The notes below the pieces were generated by a model that had not been told where the DNA came from, made no database searches, and saw only the letters and a list, made by a program, of their open reading frames with translations. DNA of 15,299 nucleotides, taken from positions 1-15,299 of the forward strand of contig CALWJG010000018.1 in assembly GCA_944380945.1 (NCBI GenBank). Reading direction: 5' to 3'. This document shows positions 13,136 to 15,299 of this stretch, in pieces. Source of the stretch: an uncultured Agathobaculum sp. GTDB lineage: Bacteria; Bacillota; Clostridia; Oscillospirales; Butyricicoccaceae. The stretch's first letter is position 1. The number at the start of each line of letters is the position of its first letter. A program made the translations under genes and the position numbers.

Positions 13136-15271
13136 ATGACAGAGGCCGTTTGGGAACAGGGCTATACGCAGAACCGCGAGCTTTCCTGGCTGCAGTTCAA
13201 CGCCCGCGTGCTCGCAGAGGCGGAGGACGATGCAGTGCCGCTGCTCGAGCGATGCAAATTCCTGTCCATTTTCACCAGCAATCTGGATGAATTCTTTATG
13301 ATCCGTGTGGGCAGCCTGTGCGACATGGCCGCCGTGGACAAAAACCAGATCGACAACAAATCCGGCATGACCGCCAAGGAGCAGCTGCGGCGCATCTATG
13401 CGGCGGTCGAGCCGCTCTATGCCCGCCGCGACCGCGCGTTTGCAGACGTGGATAAGCGTCTGGCCGCCGAGGGGCTGCGCCGTATGTCCATCGCCGACCT
13501 GACGCAGGAGGAGCACAAGTTCATCAAGCAGTACTTCAAAAACGTGGTCGCGCCCGTGCTCTCGCCGCAGATCGTGGACGCGCACCATCCCTTCCCGCAT
13601 CTGGAGGGCAAGGTGCTGCACATCGCGGCGCTGCTCGGACACAAAAAGAGCGAGCGCCTCGGCCTGATGCCCGTGCCCGCTTCGCTGCCCGCGCTGGTGT
13701 TCCTGCCGGGCGACGGGGCGCGCTATGTCCCGATCGAGGACATCCTGCTCGAATACACGGGCAACGTGTTCGAGATGTACGACGTGCTGGAAAAGACCGT
13801 GTTCTGCGTCACCCGCAACGCGGACATCAATCCGGACGACGAGACCTTCGGCGCGGATGAGGGCGACCTGCGCAAAAAGATGGAAAAGCTGCTGCGCCTG
13901 CGCCGCCGCATGGCGGTGGTGCGCGTCGAGCTCAACCGCCCGATCAGCGACCACTTCAAGGAATATTTCCGCAGCCGCTTTGACGTGTCGGACGCGCAGA
14001 TCTTCCTGTCCCGCAAGGCGCCGCTGCAGATGGGCTACGCCTTCTCGCTGGGCGACCACCTGCCGGAAAAGCAGCGCGCCGCCCTGTCCGACCCGCCGTT
14101 CACCCCGCAGCAGCCCGCCATGCTGCCCGCGGGGCAGAGCCTGCTCAAGACCGCGCTCAAGCGCGATGTGCTGCTCTCCTATCCGTATGAGTCGATGGAG
14201 CCCTTCCTGCAGATGATCCGCGAGGCGGCAAACGACCCCGCGGTGCTCTCCATCCGCATCACGATCTACCGTCTGGCGCGCAAGGCCAAGCTGGTCGAGT
14301 ATCTGTGCGCCGCGGCCGAGAACGGCAAGGACGTGACCGCGCTCATCGAGCTGCGCGCCCGCTTTGACGAGCAGAACAACATCGACTGGTCCGAGCGCAT
14401 GGAGGAGGCAGGCTGCAAGATCATCTACGGCTTTGAGGACTACAAGGTCCACTCCAAGATCTGCCTGATCACCCGGCAGGAGCGCGGCACCGTGCGCCAC
14501 ATCACGCAGGTCGGCACGGGCAACTACAACGAAAAGACCGCCACGCAGTATACCGACGTGTCGCTCATCACCTCGGATGAGTCGATCGGCGCGGACGCGG
14601 GCGCGTTCTTCAACAACATGGCGATGGGCAATCTGGAGGGGCGGTACGACCGCCTGCTCGTCGCCCCGACCAGCCTGAAAAACAACATCCTCGCGCTCAT
14701 GGACGAGCAGATCGCCAAGGGGAGCGAGGGCTACATCCTGCTCAAGTTCAACTCGCTGACCGATATCGACATCATCAAAAAGCTGCGGGACGCCTCGTGC
14801 GCGGGCGTCAAGGTCGAGATGATCGTGCGCGGCATCTGCTGCCTGCTGCCCGGCATCGAGGGCCACACGGAGAACATTACGGTGTCCAGCATCGTCGGCC
14901 GCTTCCTCGAGCACTCGCGCATCTATGTGTTCGGCCGCGGGGCGGAGGAGAAAATGTACATCTCTTCGGCGGATATGATGACGCGCAACACCGAGCGCCG
15001 CGTCGAGATCGCCTGTCCGGTCGATTCGGCCGAGGTGCGCGCCCGCCTGCACGACATCCTGTACGCCATGCAGCACGATACGGTCAAGGCGCGCGTGCTC
15101 CAGCCGGATGGCAGCTATCACAAAAAGCCGCCCGTGCCCGATCCGCTGTGCGCGCAGGTGCTGCTCATGCAGCAGGCCATCAATCAGGCGCGCGAGCAGG
15201 CCGCGCATCCCGCGCCGCCCGAGCCGGGCTGGAAGAAGTTCCTGAACCGCCTGCTCGGCCGCAGCGAGTGA
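13136..15271 (+). CDS. ppk1: Polyphosphate kinase 1
   Basis: PPK1 reversibly transfers the gamma-phosphate of ATP onto long-chain polyphosphate. The 711-residue length is standard. The N-terminal helical domain has RELSWLQFNARVLAEA and FTSNLDEFFMIRVGSL. The middle domain runs to about residue 310. The catalytic phospholipase-D-like halves contain DVLLSYPYESMEPFLQMI, IRITIYRLA, ALIELRARFDEQNNI and VGTGNYNEKTA. The phospho-accepting His439 is in DYKVHSKICLI, and the second active-site His593 is in LEHSRIYVFGRG, matching E. coli His435 and His592 in order and spacing. A basic Trp-Lys C-terminus (WKKFLNRLLGRSE) may contact membrane or polymer. The start ATG follows AGGGGGA. It is divergent from ppa, and no exopolyphosphatase follows within the 28 bases left. 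A putative Pho box precedes its promoter. Confidence 0.97.
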   Translation: MTEAVWEQGYTQNRELSWLQFNARVLAEAEDDAVPLLERCKFLSIFTSNLDEFFMIRVGSLCDMAAVDKNQIDNKSGMTAKEQLRRIYAAVEPLYARRDRAFADVDKRLAAEGLRRMSIADLTQEEHKFIKQYFKNVVAPVLSPQIVDAHHPFPHLEGKVLHIAALLGHKKSERLGLMPVPASLPALVFLPGDGARYVPIEDILLEYTGNVFEMYDVLEKTVFCVTRNADINPDDETFGADEGDLRKKMEKLLRLRRRMAVVRVELNRPISDHFKEYFRSRFDVSDAQIFLSRKAPLQMGYAFSLGDHLPEKQRAALSDPPFTPQQPAMLPAGQSLLKTALKRDVLLSYPYESMEPFLQMIREAANDPAVLSIRITIYRLARKAKLVEYLCAAAENGKDVTALIELRARFDEQNNIDWSERMEEAGCKIIYGFEDYKVHSKICLITRQERGTVRHITQVGTGNYNEKTATQYTDVSLITSDESIGADAGAFFNNMAMGNLEGRYDRLLVAPTSLKNNILALMDEQIAKGSEGYILLKFNSLTDIDIIKKLRDASCAGVKVEMIVRGICCLLPGIEGHTENITVSSIVGRFLEHSRIYVFGRGAEEKMYISSADMMTRNTERRVEIACPVDSAEVRARLHDILYAMQHDTVKARVLQPDGSYHKKPPVPDPLCAQVLLMQQAINQAREQAAHPAPPEPGWKKFLNRLLGRSE

Positions 15272-15299
15272 CCGCCCGCGCAGAGCGGCAGCAAAAAAC

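Noticed and set aside
13079..15208. A 709-codon minus-strand frame opposite ppk1
   Set aside because: It is the same GC-driven shadow effect. The plus strand encodes a full PPK1 with both active-site histidines.

Overview
This GC-rich window looks like chromosome of a low-copy, Gram-positive anaerobe of the class Clostridia, plausibly in the Oscillospirales/Butyricicoccaceae neighbourhood. That placement is inferred from Bacillus-like tRNA-Met, tRNA-Glu and tRNA-Val sequences, strong AGGAGG-type ribosome binding sites with TTG and GTG starts, consensus sigma-A promoters, a prmA-rsmE pair, and Firmicute-style protein families. No marker gene fixes the genus. Most of the content is housekeeping. 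I see no phage, transposase, CRISPR array or defence island.

Layout, left to right. The window opens inside argS (1-1302). A 272-base gap follows that is packed with seven perfect hairpins. Next come a secreted S41 C-terminal processing protease with PDZ and peptidoglycan-binding domains (1575-3065) and a degenerate homocysteine-methyltransferase-like protein (3096-4136), probably one transcript. A terminator-like hairpin and an unreported 55-residue membrane protein (4266-4433) come next. Then prmA and rsmE, two ribosome-modifying methyltransferases, are followed by an eight-helix membrane protein of unknown role (6273-7058).

From 7059 to 7475 there is no gene. This stretch holds a 61-bp perfect direct repeat flanking a region of nested inverted repeats, including a possible three-way-junction element. 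After it come a membrane-anchored transglutaminase-like protein, a perfect-consensus promoter driving a tRNA-Met/Glu/Val operon with its terminator, and a lipoprotein nuclease of the DNA-entry type. The nuclease converges, across a strong bidirectional terminator, on a Gfo/Idh/MocA oxidoreductase on the minus strand.

The right end holds a membrane-bound diguanylate cyclase lacking the usual inhibitory-site arginine. It converges on inorganic pyrophosphatase (ppa, minus strand), which is divergent from polyphosphate kinase (ppk1, plus strand). The ppa-ppk1 intergenic region carries promoters facing both ways and two TTTACA hexamers exactly 11 bp apart just upstream of the ppk1 promoter. This resembles a PhoP box and suggests phosphate-responsive control of polyphosphate synthesis.

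The most interesting items are the two hairpin-dense intergenic cassettes, the putative Pho box on ppk1, the methionine-synthase-like protein without zinc cysteines, and the new small membrane protein. None amounts to a clearly new biological system.
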